A DNA stretch of 24,207 bases from Muribaculaceae bacterium (GCA_017962285.1 JAGCVR010000189.1:1-24207); one strand, 5' to 3'. Counted from the stretch's first letter, positions 14,134-23,106 are shown. The notes: generated from the sequence alone by a model not told the origin. Program-made: numbers and translations.

Positions 14134-14141
14134 CAAAATTA
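14134..14141 (-). promoter_or_regulatory. -7 box of the candidate small RNA
   Basis: TAATTTTGC on the minus strand, an exact TAnnTTTG match located after the end of the gene at 14264 and with no gene directly behind it. Transcription would begin near 14126. Confidence 0.5.
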
Positions 14142-14263
14142 GCGTTTTTTTTTGACATCCGCAAGAGCGATGCCTTCAAAATCGCTACAGATTTTCAATT
14201 TCTGCCACAATTATTGCGAGGAAATCATTCAGCAAGGAGTTTATCATCCCCAGTGGTTGTCCG

Positions 14264-14956
14264 CTACTGCAGGAGGAACGGCACCGTGGGATCTTCATTC
14301 AGGCGGTTCACCATCTGAATAAAGAAGTCCTGGATGATGTATTGCTCGCGATAGTCGTGCATCGACTCAAACCGGCGCTGCAGGTCGCGATAATCATAAC
14401 GCTCCAGAAGCGAGGACAGTTCCTTATGGTCGATGCAGCGCACCTGACGGCTTTCGAAATCAATCAGATAGAACATCTGTTCTCCTTCCATATCTACTTC
14501 CTCAATACCAAACAAAATGTCCAGCAACGAGCCGCCGAATCCTCTGCCGGCAGGGCGCATGAAAGCCGCGAAAGCAATCTTGGAATTGAAATAGAGCGGA
14601 ACGAAGTCGGAGAAATGTTTACAGTCGCCCTTAAACTGTTTCTTCATCAGTTCCGCATTGACGAACCACACCGAGTCGCCAAGCGCCACAGCCACGGCAT
14701 TGTGCAGCATCTTCGACTCATTTTTCCTATTCGCTCCCGTTGGCTCAAAGTCGAAATGTGTGGGAGAATCGGCCGAGATGACCGGATTCACCAGAATGGT
14801 ATCGGGGGCTTCATCGAAAATGCCTTCCCATGTGCAATAGACAAAGAGCGTGTCGGCGACGTTGCCGTTTTGTGCCATGCCCTGCGCACGCAGGGGAAAC
14901 GCACACAAAGCAATGACGAGGCAGATTGCAGCTGATATGTAATGATTCTTCTTCAT
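14264..14956 (-). CDS. Secreted hypothetical protein
   Basis: This 230-residue protein from ATG 14956 has a signal peptide (MKKNHYISAAICLVIALCAF, then PLRAQ). The mature part has a DTLFVYCTWEGIFD start, a DFVPLYFNSKIAFAAFM segment, a short Gly-rich stretch (RPAGRGFGGSLLDIL) and a charged helical end (SLLERYDYRDLQRRFESMHD). No named family is recognised. The frame opens earlier at 15007 but that would overlap the GNAT gene; 14956 leaves 22 bases and gives a proper signal peptide. It is third in a tight leftward cluster behind the glycosyltransferase and GNAT genes, so a role in the envelope is likely. Confidence 0.75.
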   Translation of the reverse strand: MKKNHYISAAICLVIALCAFPLRAQGMAQNGNVADTLFVYCTWEGIFDEAPDTILVNPVISADSPTHFDFEPTGANRKNESKMLHNAVAVALGDSVWFVNAELMKKQFKGDCKHFSDFVPLYFNSKIAFAAFMRPAGRGFGGSLLDILFGIEEVDMEGEQMFYLIDFESRQVRCIDHKELSSLLERYDYRDLQRRFESMHDYREQYIIQDFFIQMVNRLNEDPTVPFLLQ

Positions 14957-14978
14957 GGTGCTGTCAGGTAATAATAGA

Positions 14979-15506
14979 TTAAGAAAAAACGTTCTGCAGG
15001 ATCTCAACGTCGTAATAGTCTTTCCCTCGCCTTATCCATTTCTCAAGTATTCCGCTCCGCATGAAGCCGTGTTTTTTGAGAAGAGACAGGCTTGCCTCAT
15101 TGTCGCAACGGATAAGCGCATAAAGTTGGCGAAGGCCAATGTGATTCTGCGCATAATTCAATGCCAACGAGAGGATATGCGAGCCATAGCCGCGGTGGCG
15201 GACCAACGGCGCGATGAGAAGTCCCAGTTCCGAACGGTTGTTCATGGGATCGAAACTGCTGAAGTCCACCAGTCCCACCGGTTCACCGGTATCTGCAAGA
15301 ACCGCCATCATCCGCAGCTGCCGCTGAGAATAGATATCGGTGTTGTAGGCGGCGATGTACTCCGTGAGCATCTGCCGTGAATAAGGGGCGATTATGTCGG
15401 AGTCGGCCCAGTGCGATGTGTCGTTTTCCCACCGATAGATAACATCTGCATCGGCAGGTTCAAGTGCACGGAGTGCGATTATTTCATTTGCGATGAGGGT
15501 GTTCAT
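14979..15506 (-). CDS. GNAT family N-acetyltransferase (RimJ/RimL or SpeG-like)
   Basis: This 175-residue GNAT protein has the family order. It starts with IALRALEPADADVIYRWEND and continues through strand GEPVGLVDF to the acetyl-CoA binding loop (VRHRGYGSHILSLALNYA, R-x-x-G-x-G/S). It ends with LIRCDNEASLSLLKKHGF, the conserved N-x-x-S-x-x-x-x-x-x-x-G-F segment. It resembles acetyltransferases acting on ribosomal protein N termini, polyamines or sugars; the substrate cannot be told. Its ATG overlaps the stop of the glycosyltransferase gene by four bases (ATGA), so the two are translationally coupled and it may modify a sugar made or moved by the partner. Confidence 0.85.
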   Translation of the reverse strand: MNTLIANEIIALRALEPADADVIYRWENDTSHWADSDIIAPYSRQMLTEYIAAYNTDIYSQRQLRMMAVLADTGEPVGLVDFSSFDPMNNRSELGLLIAPLVRHRGYGSHILSLALNYAQNHIGLRQLYALIRCDNEASLSLLKKHGFMRSGILEKWIRRGKDYYDVEILQNVFS

Positions 15507-16624
15507 GATAGCTTTTTAGGAGAAATTACGATGGAGTTTTCGCTGGAGAAGATGTGGAACCTGACATCGGGGCGCGAATACTGCCGAATCATGTTTACAA
15601 TCTCGCCATAGCTGTAGGAATCGTTGCACAGCAGCACGTCGGCGTTTTTGTCCGGCGGCAGCTGGGTGTTGAATGATTCAATCCCGAGTGCTGCGGCGGC
15701 GCGTTTCGGGTCAGACGACAGAACGGTCCAGTTCCGGACAGCCTGCGCCTTGTTGTTCGCGCCGAAAAACTTTTGCCTCAGGCGGCTCAGTTTCGCCATC
15801 GACTTCCGCACCACTACCCCAGCCTTCACTATCGGGTAGGCAAATGTCCTGAAACGAGGGAAATGCTTGCGGTAGAAGATAAGCATTGCACCGTAGAAAA
15901 TCTCCACGTATCTCATCGATTCTTTTCGGGTGCTTTCACCCTTATAGTGAATGATCGGCACCGGAAGATACCAGTTCTCAAAACCGGCTTTCACAATTCT
16001 GTAGGACAAGTCGATGTCCTCACCATACATGAAGAAGTCCTCGTCGAATCCGCTCAGGTTCTTGAGCAGCGAAGTGCGGCAAAACATGTATGCCCCCGCC
16101 AGGATATCAACCTTGTGCGCCTCGTTCTCGCTAAGATAGCGCAAATGATATTTTGCGAAAACAGGAGACTTCGGGAACAGCTTCGACAAGCCGAAAATTT
16201 TGCAGAAAGCGACCCATGGCGTGGGAAACGCGCGTTTCGATTCCGGCAGAAACACGCCGTTCCCATCGAGCATTTTCACTCCAATGGCCCCGCATCTGTC
16301 ATGCGCTTCCATCCATTCAACGCATTGCGCGATGGCATCGTGCGTGATGATAGTGTCGGGGTTAAGTATTAGTGTGTAAGTTCCCTGAGCCTGCATAATT
16401 GCCTGATTGTTGGCGCGTGAGAACCCAACGTTCTCCGTATTTTCCACGAAGGTCACCACAGAGCCGAAACGTTTCCTGCAGTGAGCGATGGAGTCGTCGC
16501 CGGAATTGTTGTCCACGACAATTATCTCGGCACTGATTCCCTGCGTCTCCTCTATTGCTGAAGCCAGCGTCTGCTCAAGGAAGAATTTCACCCTGTAGTT
16601 AACAATGACAATACTTAAATCCAT
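15503..16624 (-). CDS. Family 2 glycosyltransferase with C-terminal extension
   Basis: The product is 373 residues from ATG 16624. The GT-A fold of GT2 enzymes is plain: LSIVIVNYRVKFFLEQTL, IIVVDNNSGDD (about 34-44), NVGFSRANNQAI, and LILNPD (about 85-90) as the metal-site region. Then come DILAGAYMFCRTSL and GFDEDFFMYGEDIDLSYR (the acceptor/base segment) and a WYLPVPIIHYKGEST. This resembles WbbL-type rhamnosyltransferases of surface polysaccharide synthesis. About 75 extra residues follow (NWTVLSSDPKRAAAALG, then VLLCNDSYSYGEIVNMIRQ). They look like a small Rossmann-like domain, possibly sugar-nucleotide related. ATG 16624 was preferred to the 16696 reading because MDLSIVIVNY is the usual start, and a promoter box at 16654-16661 follows that choice. 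Confidence 0.87.
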   Translation of the reverse strand: MDLSIVIVNYRVKFFLEQTLASAIEETQGISAEIIVVDNNSGDDSIAHCRKRFGSVVTFVENTENVGFSRANNQAIMQAQGTYTLILNPDTIITHDAIAQCVEWMEAHDRCGAIGVKMLDGNGVFLPESKRAFPTPWVAFCKIFGLSKLFPKSPVFAKYHLRYLSENEAHKVDILAGAYMFCRTSLLKNLSGFDEDFFMYGEDIDLSYRIVKAGFENWYLPVPIIHYKGESTRKESMRYVEIFYGAMLIFYRKHFPRFRTFAYPIVKAGVVVRKSMAKLSRLRQKFFGANNKAQAVRNWTVLSSDPKRAAAALGIESFNTQLPPDKNADVLLCNDSYSYGEIVNMIRQYSRPDVRFHIFSSENSIVISPKKLS

Positions 16625-16653
16625 ATCCGGAATTGGTCTTGCTATATTGTGTG

Positions 16654-16661
16654 CAAAGTTA
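16654..16661 (-). promoter_or_regulatory. -7 box for the glycosyltransferase cluster
   Basis: TAACTTTGC on the minus strand, 29 bases before ATG 16624. No -33 TTTG at standard distance. Confidence 0.6.
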
Positions 16662-16684
16662 CACAGAATTTTCGGAATTATGTG

Positions 16685-16693
16685 TAAATTTGC
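16685..16693 (+). promoter_or_regulatory. -7 box for lipoprotein gene 16711
   Basis: TAAATTTGC on the plus strand, 17 bases before ATG 16711 and 23 before ATG 16717. It overlaps the control region of the divergent glycosyltransferase promoter, so the two could compete for RNA polymerase. Confidence 0.5.
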
Positions 16694-16710
16694 CATTGGT
16701 TTTAATAGAA

Positions 16711-17394
16711 ATGCTTATGACACGCGTGTTTTTAACAATAGCAGCATTTTTTTGCCTCGCAAGCTGCGCCCGCGAGCAGTTTCCCCAGTTTGCCAGAAGC
16801 AACAGCTGGCACCTGCAAGGGAATGAAGTGATGAACCGCGCCAACGGGATGAAGATAGATTTCGGTGGCGGGAACACCTTCCCCCTGTCGAACATGAGCG
16901 ACGGTGACTATGACCTGCATTTCGTGTGTGGCGAAAGTGATTTCAAGAGTTACCCTCCCGTTTGTTCCCGCTACATCATCGACGTGATGCGAAACATTCC
17001 GCTTAAGACTGATTCCGTGGAACTAATCCTTGCCGACAGATTCATGGTGCTTTCGCTCAATGCCGACAACCGCTGGCGACCCGACTACACGCGCCTCCCC
17101 GACGGTTCGTGGCTGGCTGTGGAAGCCAATCCCGTGACATCGGTCATTCAGCCGCATGATGAATTGTGGCGCAACGTGGTGTTCAGCAATGGCAAGAAAC
17201 GGATAGTGGTGGTGGACCGCATGGTTTACGGTGGCCATCACTATGCCATTGTGTATGTTATGCAGAGCGAGAAGAAAGGCTTGCCTTTCGCCAATGTGAT
17301 CCACTACGATGTAACAAACCGCCAAAACATTCAGATGGTGGGGTCTTATATGGACTGGCTGCTGGGCATATCGGAAAAAGCCATTGCCCGGTAA
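16711..17394 (+). CDS. Hypothetical lipoprotein
   Basis: The product is about 227 residues. The signal MLMTRVFLTIAAFFCLASC carries a lipobox with Cys19. The mature part is mixed alpha/beta with phrases such as DGDYDLHFVCGESDFKSYPP, SVELILADRFMVLSLNADN, SWLAVEANP and KKRIVVVDRMVYGGHHYAIV. No named family is recognised. ATG 16717 is an alternative that removes two residues; both leave a short leader behind the promoter at 16685. It is divergent from the glycosyltransferase and convergent with rplT, with two strand-specific hairpins in between. Confidence 0.75.
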   Translation: MLMTRVFLTIAAFFCLASCAREQFPQFARSNSWHLQGNEVMNRANGMKIDFGGGNTFPLSNMSDGDYDLHFVCGESDFKSYPPVCSRYIIDVMRNIPLKTDSVELILADRFMVLSLNADNRWRPDYTRLPDGSWLAVEANPVTSVIQPHDELWRNVVFSNGKKRIVVVDRMVYGGHHYAIVYVMQSEKKGLPFANVIHYDVTNRQNIQMVGSYMDWLLGISEKAIAR

Positions 17395-17432
17395 AATATT
17401 TCGGAGACCAAATCCCTAATGACCGTATTGGG

Positions 17433-17458
17433 TTATCCTAATGCCCTGATTGGGATAA
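17433..17458 (+). terminator. Hairpin ending lipoprotein gene 16711 (plus strand)
   Basis: TTATCCTAAT 17433-17442 pairs with ATTGGGATAA 17449-17458 around a 6-base loop. One pair is U-G on the plus strand (A-C on the minus). It has no U-tract, so efficiency is uncertain. Confidence 0.55.
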
Positions 17459-17459
17459 A

Positions 17460-17508
17460 CGAACAGAGACAGACTCAATCCTCACGGGATTTTGTCCGTC
17501 TCCGTTCG
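17460..17508 (-). terminator. Hairpin ending the thrS-infC-rpmI-rplT operon (minus strand)
   Basis: Arms 17460-17474 and 17494-17508 pair over 15 positions. Two positions are A-C on the plus strand but G-U on the minus strand, so it is an RNA hairpin of the rplT side. The loop contains a further AATCC/GGATT stem. A short TTTA follows. Confidence 0.7.
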
Positions 17509-17549
17509 TTCGAGGCAGGCAAGTCAATACGACCTGCCGTGTGCGTTTC

Positions 17550-17900
17550 TTACGCGTTCTTAGCTTTCTCAACGATAGCCTTGAAAGCATCGGGGTTGTG
17601 CATGGCGAGGTCGGCGAGCACCTTGCGGTTAATCTCGATACCAGCCTTGTGGAGCAAGCCCATCAGCTTAGAGTAAGAAAGGTCTTCCTGGCGTGCTTCA
17701 GCGTTGATACGCTGAATCCACAGTGCGCGGAAGTTGCGTTTCTTGTTTTTACGATCGCGATAAGCATAAGTGAGACCTTTTTCCCAAGTGTTTTTGGCAA
17801 CGGTCCACACGTTCTTGCGTGCGCCAAAGTAACCTCTTGTAAGTTTTAGAATCTTTTTACGTTTTGCTCTTGAAGCAACGTGATTTACTGATCTTGGCAT
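17550..17900 (-). CDS. rplT: 50S ribosomal protein L20
   Basis: This 116-residue basic protein begins [20 protein letters not shown] and continues [20 protein letters not shown], the family signature. The globular end has [20 protein letters not shown] and a C-terminal [10 protein letters not shown] helix. The full length agrees with bacterial L20. It is an assembly initiator of the large subunit that binds 23S rRNA. It is the last gene of the thrS-infC-rpmI-rplT operon, 124 bases after rpmI. In E. coli L20 represses its own operon through mRNA structures; no such structure could be confirmed in the 124-base spacer here. Confidence 0.97.
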   Translation of the reverse strand: MPRSVNHVASRAKRKKILKLTRGYFGARKNVWTVAKNTWEKGLTYAYRDRKNKKRNFRALWIQRINAEARQEDLSYSKLMGLLHKAGIEINRKVLADLAMHNPDAFKAIVEKAKNA

Positions 17901-18024
17901 TTTTTAAAAAATTGTTTTGAATGCTAGCGGCAAATAGTTTTGGTCTTTTGTGCTAATCACTCCGTTAATAAAAATGATTGAAAATCTCTTAAGATTAAAT
18001 TAGAAAACCTGCGATTAAAGAAAA

Positions 18025-18222
18025 TCATTTCTTCACGAGCAGTTCGCGAACAGCGTTCACGTTGGCTTTCACCACGATGCTGGTGTGAGTGAGGTTTCTC
18101 TTACGCTTTTTGCTTTTCTTAGTCAGGATGTGACTCTTGTAAGCATGCTTTCTTTTAATCTTCCCTGTTCCGGTAAAGGTGAACCTTTTTTTGGCACCGG
18201 AATTAGTCTTAACTTTTGGCAT
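18025..18222 (-). CDS. rpmI: 50S ribosomal protein L35
   Basis: This 65-residue, strongly basic protein ([20 protein letters not shown], then [21 protein letters not shown]) has the standard L35 length and pattern. It is a component of the large ribosomal subunit. It lies between infC (75 bases upstream) and rplT (124 bases downstream) in the conserved order. Confidence 0.97.
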   Translation of the reverse strand: MPKVKTNSGAKKRFTFTGTGKIKRKHAYKSHILTKKSKKRKRNLTHTSIVVKANVNAVRELLVKK

Positions 18223-18297
18223 TTTGTAAATTTGTTTAAAAAATTATTAATACTGGGGAGCAGGCACTTACCAAGCCTGATGCCCTCTTTCTCTCAT

Positions 18298-18954
18298 TTA
18301 TTCGGGAGTGTTTCCCTCGGGTTTGGGGTTATCCTTTTTCTTTGCGCTTCCAGGCTTGCGAGGCGAAATCATTATAGTCATCCGCTTACCCTCGAGCACT
18401 GGCATCTGGTCCACTTTCCCGTATTCCTCAAGGTCGTTGGCGAATCGGAGCAGCAGCACTTCGCCCTGGTCCTTGAACAGGATGGAACGTCCCTTGAAGA
18501 ACACATAGCTTTTCACTTTCGCTCCTTCTTTAAGGAAACCTATGGCGTGCTTTAGCTTGAATTCGTAGTCGTGGTCGTCGGTCTGTGGTCCGAAACGGAT
18601 TTCCTTCACCACCACTTTCGTAGCCTTTGCCTTCTGCTCTTTGAGACGCTTGCGCTGCTGATACTGGAACTTCTGATAGTCCATGACCCTGCACACCGGC
18701 GGTGTTGCCATCGGTGCTATTTCAATCAGGTCGAGCCCCTGCTCATCGGCGATGTTCAGAGCCTGGGAGATCGTGTAGATTCCCTCGTCCACATTATCAC
18801 CCACGAGCCGCACCTCACGGGCGCGAATCTGCTCATTGATTGCGTGCGAGTCTTTTTCTTTCTTGCCACCGCGGGCAAAGCGGTCGTTGTTCTGCTGTTG
18901 CTGACCGTTGTTGTTGGGCTTTCTCGGCCCGTTCCAGAATGGTTTTTTCTCCAT
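18298..18954 (-). CDS. infC: Translation initiation factor IF-3
   Basis: This 218-residue protein has a family-like core: [63 protein letters not shown] and [20 protein letters not shown]. It has a basic, Asn/Gln-rich N-terminal extension ([19 protein letters not shown]) and a Lys/Pro/Glu-rich tail, longer than the ~180 residues of E. coli. It binds the small subunit and checks start codon and initiator tRNA. ATG 18954, nine bases after the thrS stop, is the start; the earlier reading at 18963 would be TTG. Unlike E. coli infC (AUU start), this gene uses ATG. Confidence 0.97.
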   Translation of the reverse strand: MEKKPFWNGPRKPNNNGQQQQNNDRFARGGKKEKDSHAINEQIRAREVRLVGDNVDEGIYTISQALNIADEQGLDLIEIAPMATPPVCRVMDYQKFQYQQRKRLKEQKAKATKVVVKEIRFGPQTDDHDYEFKLKHAIGFLKEGAKVKSYVFFKGRSILFKDQGEVLLLRFANDLEEYGKVDQMPVLEGKRMTIMISPRKPGSAKKKDNPKPEGNTPE

Positions 18955-18963
18955 TAAAAGCAA

Positions 18964-20898
18964 TTAAAGTTTTGTCATTTTCTCAACTTCTTGAGCAATA
19001 TTGGCTGCAAAGATAGTAATTTTTTCCGAACCTTTATCACCTTCGCCCTGTTTTCTTACAGAAACTTCTTCCTGAGCACTTTCTTTTTCGCCCACGATAA
19101 GGAGATAAGGGATGCGTTTGAGCTCATTGTCGCGAATCTTTTTACCTATTTTCTCGTTGCGGTCGTCAACGAATGCGCGCACGTCGTATTCGTCGAGAAC
19201 TTCCACCACATGCTTCGCGTAATCGTTGAATTTCTCACTGATGGGAAGCACCACCACCTGATCGGGAGCGAGCCAAAGAGGAAGTTTTCCTGCCGTGTGT
19301 TCAAGAAGAACCGCCACGAAGCGCTCGAGCGAGCCGAACGGTGCGCGGTGTATCATAACGGGGCGATGCTTCAGGTTGTCGGCTCCAGTATATTCCAGCC
19401 CGAAACGCTCAGGCAGGTTGTAGTCCACCTGAATTGTTCCCAATTGCCAGCGACGGCCCAGCGCGTCTTTCACCATGAAATCGAGTTTGGGACCGTAGAA
19501 AGCTGCTTCGCCGGTAACCTGCTTGGCTTTCAGACCTTTTTCCTCGCAAGCCTCGATGATAGCACGTTCTGCCTTGTCCCACACTTCGTCGGTTCCCACA
19601 TATTTCTCCTTGTGATTGGGGTCGCGGAGCGAAATCTGCGCTTCGTAGTCGAAACCGAATCGTGTAAGCACGAAAGAGATGATTTCCATCACTCCCAGGA
19701 ATTCCTGCTTAAGCTGGTCGGGAGTACAGAAAAGATGGGCATCGTCCTGGGTGAAACTGCGCACACGGGTAAGTCCGTGCAGCTCACCGCTTTGTTCATA
19801 CCGATACACGGTGCCGAATTCGGCAAAGCGCAGAGGCAGGTCCTTGTAGCTTCGCGGTGCCGTGCGATAGATTTCGCAGTGATGCGGGCAGTTCATGGGC
19901 TTGAGGAAGTATTCCTCGCCCTCTTCGGGGGTGTGGATTGGCTGGAACGAGTCCTTGCCGTATTTTGCGTAGTGTCCCGAAGTCACATAAAGCATCTTGT
20001 TGCCGATGTGCGGCGTAATCACCTGCTGGTAACCATACTTCCGCTGAATTTTGGTGAGCATGTCTTGCAGGCGGTTGCGCAGAGCGGCACCTTTAGGTAG
20101 CCAGAGAGGCAGACCGGGTCCCACGTTCTGCGAGAACGCAAACAGTTCCATTTCCTTTCCGAGTTTGCGGTGGTCGCGTTTCTTTGCTTCCTCGAGCAGA
20201 GTGAGATACTCCGTCAGCATCGATTTCTTGGGGAACGATATTCCATAGACGCGAACCAGCTGCTTGCGAGTTTCGTCGCCACGCCAGTAAGCGCCTGCTA
20301 TTGAGAGCACTTTCACGGCTTTGATGGGTTCTGTGGTGGGGATGTGCGGGCCACGGCACAAATCGGTGAAGTTGCCCTGGGTATAGGTTGTGATGTGTCC
20401 ATCCTCAAGCTCGGAGATAAGCTCGCACTTGAGTGCCTGCCCTTTGTCACCGAAGAATTTCAAAGCATCGTCCTTGCTGATATCACGGCGCACGACGGCT
20501 TCCTTGCGTGCCACAAGTTCAGCCATTTTCTTCTCGATTTTCTCAAAATCGGCACTTGTGATAACGTTCTCGCCCGGGTCGATATCGTAATAGAATCCAT
20601 TTTCAATGGCGGGACCTATACCGAACTGGATGCCGTCGTAAAGTTCTTGAAGTGCCTCGGCGAGGAGGTGTGCCGAAGTGTGCCAGAAAGCGTGTTTGCC
20701 TTCGGGGTCGTCCCACTTGAAGAAACGAATCTCACCGTCTCTGTCGATGGGGCGGCTGATGTCCCATTCCTCACCATCCAAGGTGGCAGCAAGAATCACT
20801 CTCGCAAGCCCTTCGCTAATACTCTGTGCTACTTGAGAAGGAGTGATGCCCTCCTCGTATTGCCTCACGTTCCCATCGGGAAATTTTATGTTTATCAT
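18964..20898 (-). CDS. thrS: Threonyl-tRNA synthetase
   Basis: This 644-residue protein has the full class IIa architecture. A TGS domain (1-62) is followed by an editing SAD domain with H73-x3-H77 and C181/H185 (DLCRGPH). The catalytic core (about 245-535) has zinc ligands C337 (MNCPHHC), H388 and H517, motif 2 ([20 protein letters not shown]) and motif 3 ([17 protein letters not shown]). The anticodon-binding domain ends it. It attaches threonine to tRNA-Thr. It heads the thrS-infC-rpmI-rplT operon, with infC nine bases on. The promoter box is at 20954-20961. Confidence 0.98.
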   Translation of the reverse strand: MINIKFPDGNVRQYEEGITPSQVAQSISEGLARVILAATLDGEEWDISRPIDRDGEIRFFKWDDPEGKHAFWHTSAHLLAEALQELYDGIQFGIGPAIENGFYYDIDPGENVITSADFEKIEKKMAELVARKEAVVRRDISKDDALKFFGDKGQALKCELISELEDGHITTYTQGNFTDLCRGPHIPTTEPIKAVKVLSIAGAYWRGDETRKQLVRVYGISFPKKSMLTEYLTLLEEAKKRDHRKLGKEMELFAFSQNVGPGLPLWLPKGAALRNRLQDMLTKIQRKYGYQQVITPHIGNKMLYVTSGHYAKYGKDSFQPIHTPEEGEEYFLKPMNCPHHCEIYRTAPRSYKDLPLRFAEFGTVYRYEQSGELHGLTRVRSFTQDDAHLFCTPDQLKQEFLGVMEIISFVLTRFGFDYEAQISLRDPNHKEKYVGTDEVWDKAERAIIEACEEKGLKAKQVTGEAAFYGPKLDFMVKDALGRRWQLGTIQVDYNLPERFGLEYTGADNLKHRPVMIHRAPFGSLERFVAVLLEHTAGKLPLWLAPDQVVVLPISEKFNDYAKHVVEVLDEYDVRAFVDDRNEKIGKKIRDNELKRIPYLLIVGEKESAQEEVSVRKQGEGDKGSEKITIFAANIAQEVEKMTKL

Positions 20899-20953
20899 AA
20901 TTCCTTATAAATATTAATGCTACTCAATTAGCTGGTCGTTTTTAATTAACTTG

Positions 20954-20961
20954 CAAATTTA
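20954..20961 (-). promoter_or_regulatory. -7 box for the thrS operon
   Basis: The minus strand reads TAAATTTG (plus CAAATTTA), 55 bases before ATG 20898. No T-box or other riboswitch-like element is evident in the leader. Confidence 0.55.
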
Positions 20962-21075
20962 CTAAAAATTATCAAAAATAATGTCTCTTGAAGCGATTTT
21001 ATTTTCACTGTACGTTTTTTTGTTGAAATAAAGCAAAATAGAGACATTAATGCTGCTTATGTGAAAAAAAATGCT

Positions 21076-21084
21076 TAATTTTGC
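21076..21084 (+). promoter_or_regulatory. -7 box for the tpiA operon
   Basis: TAATTTTGC lies 27 bases before ATG 21112. It shares the 213-base spacer with the divergent thrS promoter. Confidence 0.6.
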
Positions 21085-21111
21085 AAGTTAGAAGAAATTT
21101 TAATTACTACA

Positions 21112-21864
21112 ATGAGAAAGAATATTGTTGCAGGCAACTGGAAAATGAACACCACCGTTGCTGAAGGTGTGCAATTGGCACGCGAAGTGGAAAGTGCGGT
21201 AAAAGCCGCAGGCGAATTGAAGTGTGAGGTTATTGTGGGCGTTCCGTTCACACACCTGACTTCGGTAAAACAAGAGATTAACATTGTGAAACTTTCGGCA
21301 GAGAACTGCGCCGACCACAAAAGTGGCGCATACACCGGAGAAGTGAGCGCCGCCATGGTGGCATCCACAGGAGCAGAATATGTGATTCTGGGACACTCCG
21401 AGCGCCGCGGTTATTACAACGAGACCATTGAAGTGCTCAAGGAGAAAGTGGATCTGGCACTTGCCAATGGCCTGAAAGTGATTTTCTGCTGCGGGGAAAG
21501 CCTCGACGAGCGTAAAAACGGAGTTCACTTCGACGTGATAAAGAAAGAGATTGAGGGTTCCCTCTTCCACCTCGGTGCTGAGGCGTTCGCGAAAATCGTT
21601 ATTGCCTATGAGCCTATTTGGGCTATAGGTACGGGCGAGACCGCCACAGCCGAACAGGCACAGGAAATCCATGCCTTTATCCGCGGCTTGCTTGCCGAGA
21701 AATACGGCAACCAACTGGCACAGGACACCACCATACTTTATGGCGGCAGCTGCAAACCGAGCAATGCGGCAGAACTTTTCGCCAAGCCAGACATCGACGG
21801 CGGACTTATCGGCGGCGCTTCGCTGAAAGCCGCTGACTTCATGGGTATTGTTACTGCCTTTTAA
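21112..21864 (+). CDS. tpiA: Triosephosphate isomerase
   Basis: This 250-residue TIM barrel has all catalytic residues: N9 and K11 (AGNWKMN), H95 (ILGHSERR) and E167 ([12 protein letters not shown]). The phosphate-binding end ([10 protein letters not shown], then [10 protein letters not shown]) is complete. It interconverts dihydroxyacetone phosphate and glyceraldehyde 3-phosphate in glycolysis and gluconeogenesis, in the cytoplasm. It is first of three genes followed by SPOR and folE, spaced 47 bases and an 11-base overlap. In relatives the cluster also has BT_3928 and DUF1599 next to it, from memory. Confidence 0.98.
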   Translation: MRKNIVAGNWKMNTTVAEGVQLAREVESAVKAAGELKCEVIVGVPFTHLTSVKQEINIVKLSAENCADHKSGAYTGEVSAAMVASTGAEYVILGHSERRGYYNETIEVLKEKVDLALANGLKVIFCCGESLDERKNGVHFDVIKKEIEGSLFHLGAEAFAKIVIAYEPIWAIGTGETATAEQAQEIHAFIRGLLAEKYGNQLAQDTTILYGGSCKPSNAAELFAKPDIDGGLIGGASLKAADFMGIVTAF

Positions 21865-21911
21865 GACAATAGACGAAGACAACATCTTAATAATTTAATG
21901 CGATAGAAGTG

Positions 21912-22496
21912 ATGAACAGGTTTGGTTGTGGCAAACGGTGGCTGACGGCAATGGCGTTTCTGTGCCTTGTGTGCATGATTGTTCAAGGGCGCGACATCGC
22001 CACGCATCTCAACAATAATTCGGCGGGTCAGGTAAACGTTACCGCTCCGGCCGGTCTGGCGACCCGTGAGGTGAACAAGGCGAAAGACGACAGCAAGAAC
22101 GTTGAGAATCAGTCGGAAATCGATGACTCCAAGGACAAAGACAAGGACAACGAGACCGAGACAACCGAGAAAAAAGACCTGAACAACCAGCACCGAAGCA
22201 ACTCATTCATTGCAAACCGGTCGGTGGGATTCCGTGTACAGGCCTTTTCCGACAACAACTATCGCAATGCAAAGCAGAATGCGCAAGCCAGAGCTCGCAT
22301 AATTGCAGCCAAATTCCCCAACTACCGCACCTACCTCACCTACAAGGCGCCAACGTGGCGGCTCCGCGTGGGGGATTTCCGCAGCAAGGAAGATGCACAG
22401 CGGGCATTGACGGCTTTGCGAAACGCATTCCCGTCGTATGCTGGAGAATTCTCTATCGTGCGCGACAAAATTAATGTTTGGGGATATGGCAAATAA
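21912..22496 (+). CDS. SPOR-domain protein, secreted
   Basis: This 194-residue protein from ATG 21912 has a hydrophobic signal segment (residues about 10-25, [16 protein letters not shown]). A strongly charged Asp/Lys/Glu linker ([18 protein letters not shown]) follows. A C-terminal SPOR domain (about 105-190) reads [20 protein letters not shown] and [24 protein letters not shown] domains bind denuded glycan strands of peptidoglycan, usually at the division site. It is therefore a periplasmic or outer-membrane cell-wall protein. GTG 21909 directly before the ATG is less likely. The end overlaps folE by 11 bases. Confidence 0.88.
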   Translation: MNRFGCGKRWLTAMAFLCLVCMIVQGRDIATHLNNNSAGQVNVTAPAGLATREVNKAKDDSKNVENQSEIDDSKDKDKDNETETTEKKDLNNQHRSNSFIANRSVGFRVQAFSDNNYRNAKQNAQARARIIAAKFPNYRTYLTYKAPTWRLRVGDFRSKEDAQRALTALRNAFPSYAGEFSIVRDKINVWGYGK

Positions 22497-23067
22497 AACA
22501 TCCGACCGCTACAGCGAACAGAACATCAACGCTATTGCCGGACATTTCAGGGCAATAATGGAACTTATAGGAGAAGACCCGGAGCGCGAGGGGTTGTTAA
22601 AGACCCCTCAGCGCGCCGCCCGGGCACTGCTCTATAACACTTACGGCTACGAGCAGAATGCCGAAGAGACATTGAACTCCGCCATTTTTGAGCACCCTGG
22701 CTCGGAAATAGTGATTGTGAAGGACATGGAGTTCTATTCGCTGTGTGAGCATCACATGCTGCCGTTCTTCGGAACCGTCTCCGTTGGCTATATCCCCGAC
22801 GGCAAGATTGTGGGACTGAGCAAAATAGCCCGCATAGTAAACACCTACGCACGCCGGCTTCAGGTACAGGAACGTCTCACGAGCCAGATTTGCGACTTGT
22901 TGAGCCGCGAATTATCGTCGAAAGGAGTGATTGTTCACTGCCAGGCCCAGCATCTATGCATGAAGATGCGCGGTGTGGAGAAACAGAACGCTTCAACAGT
23001 TACGCTTCAGTACAGCGGCGCATTCAGCGACATCAACCTCCGCAACGAGTTTCTCCAGATGCTCTGA
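22486..23067 (+). CDS. folE: GTP cyclohydrolase I
   Basis: This 193-residue enzyme has zinc ligands C87 and H90 ([11 protein letters not shown]) and C158 ([10 protein letters not shown]), with catalytic and GTP-binding segments [21 protein letters not shown]. It opens GTP to 7,8-dihydroneopterin triphosphate, the first step of folate and tetrahydrobiopterin synthesis. ATG 22486 overlaps the end of the SPOR gene by 11 bases, so translation is coupled. The earlier 22438 reading has no family-like sequence. The C-terminal [13 protein letters not shown] is standard. Confidence 0.97.
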   Translation: MANKTSDRYSEQNINAIAGHFRAIMELIGEDPEREGLLKTPQRAARALLYNTYGYEQNAEETLNSAIFEHPGSEIVIVKDMEFYSLCEHHMLPFFGTVSVGYIPDGKIVGLSKIARIVNTYARRLQVQERLTSQICDLLSRELSSKGVIVHCQAQHLCMKMRGVEKQNASTVTLQYSGAFSDINLRNEFLQML

Positions 23068-23086
23068 GTGTCGCATCCCAAACCGG

Positions 23087-23104
23087 CCTTCTGACTGGAG
23101 AAGG
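23087..23104. terminator. Weak hairpin between folE and the TPR gene
   Basis: CCTTCT (23087-23092) and AGAAGG (23099-23104) form a 6-bp stem with a 6-base loop in the 39-base spacer of two convergent genes. No U-tract; a low-strength terminator at best. Confidence 0.4.
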
Positions 23105-23106
23105 AT

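Noticed and set aside
13921..14136. 71-residue open frame in the 13773-14263 gap
   Set aside because: The only start is TTG within the -7 box and there is no ribosome binding site, so a protein from this promoter is unlikely; treated as part of the small-RNA candidate.
18991..20100. Long 369-residue open frame opposite thrS
   Set aside because: A shadow of the thrS coding sequence; thrS is unmistakable on the other strand.
21100..21885. 261-residue open frame opposite tpiA
   Set aside because: Antisense shadow of tpiA; no promoter or family-like sequence.
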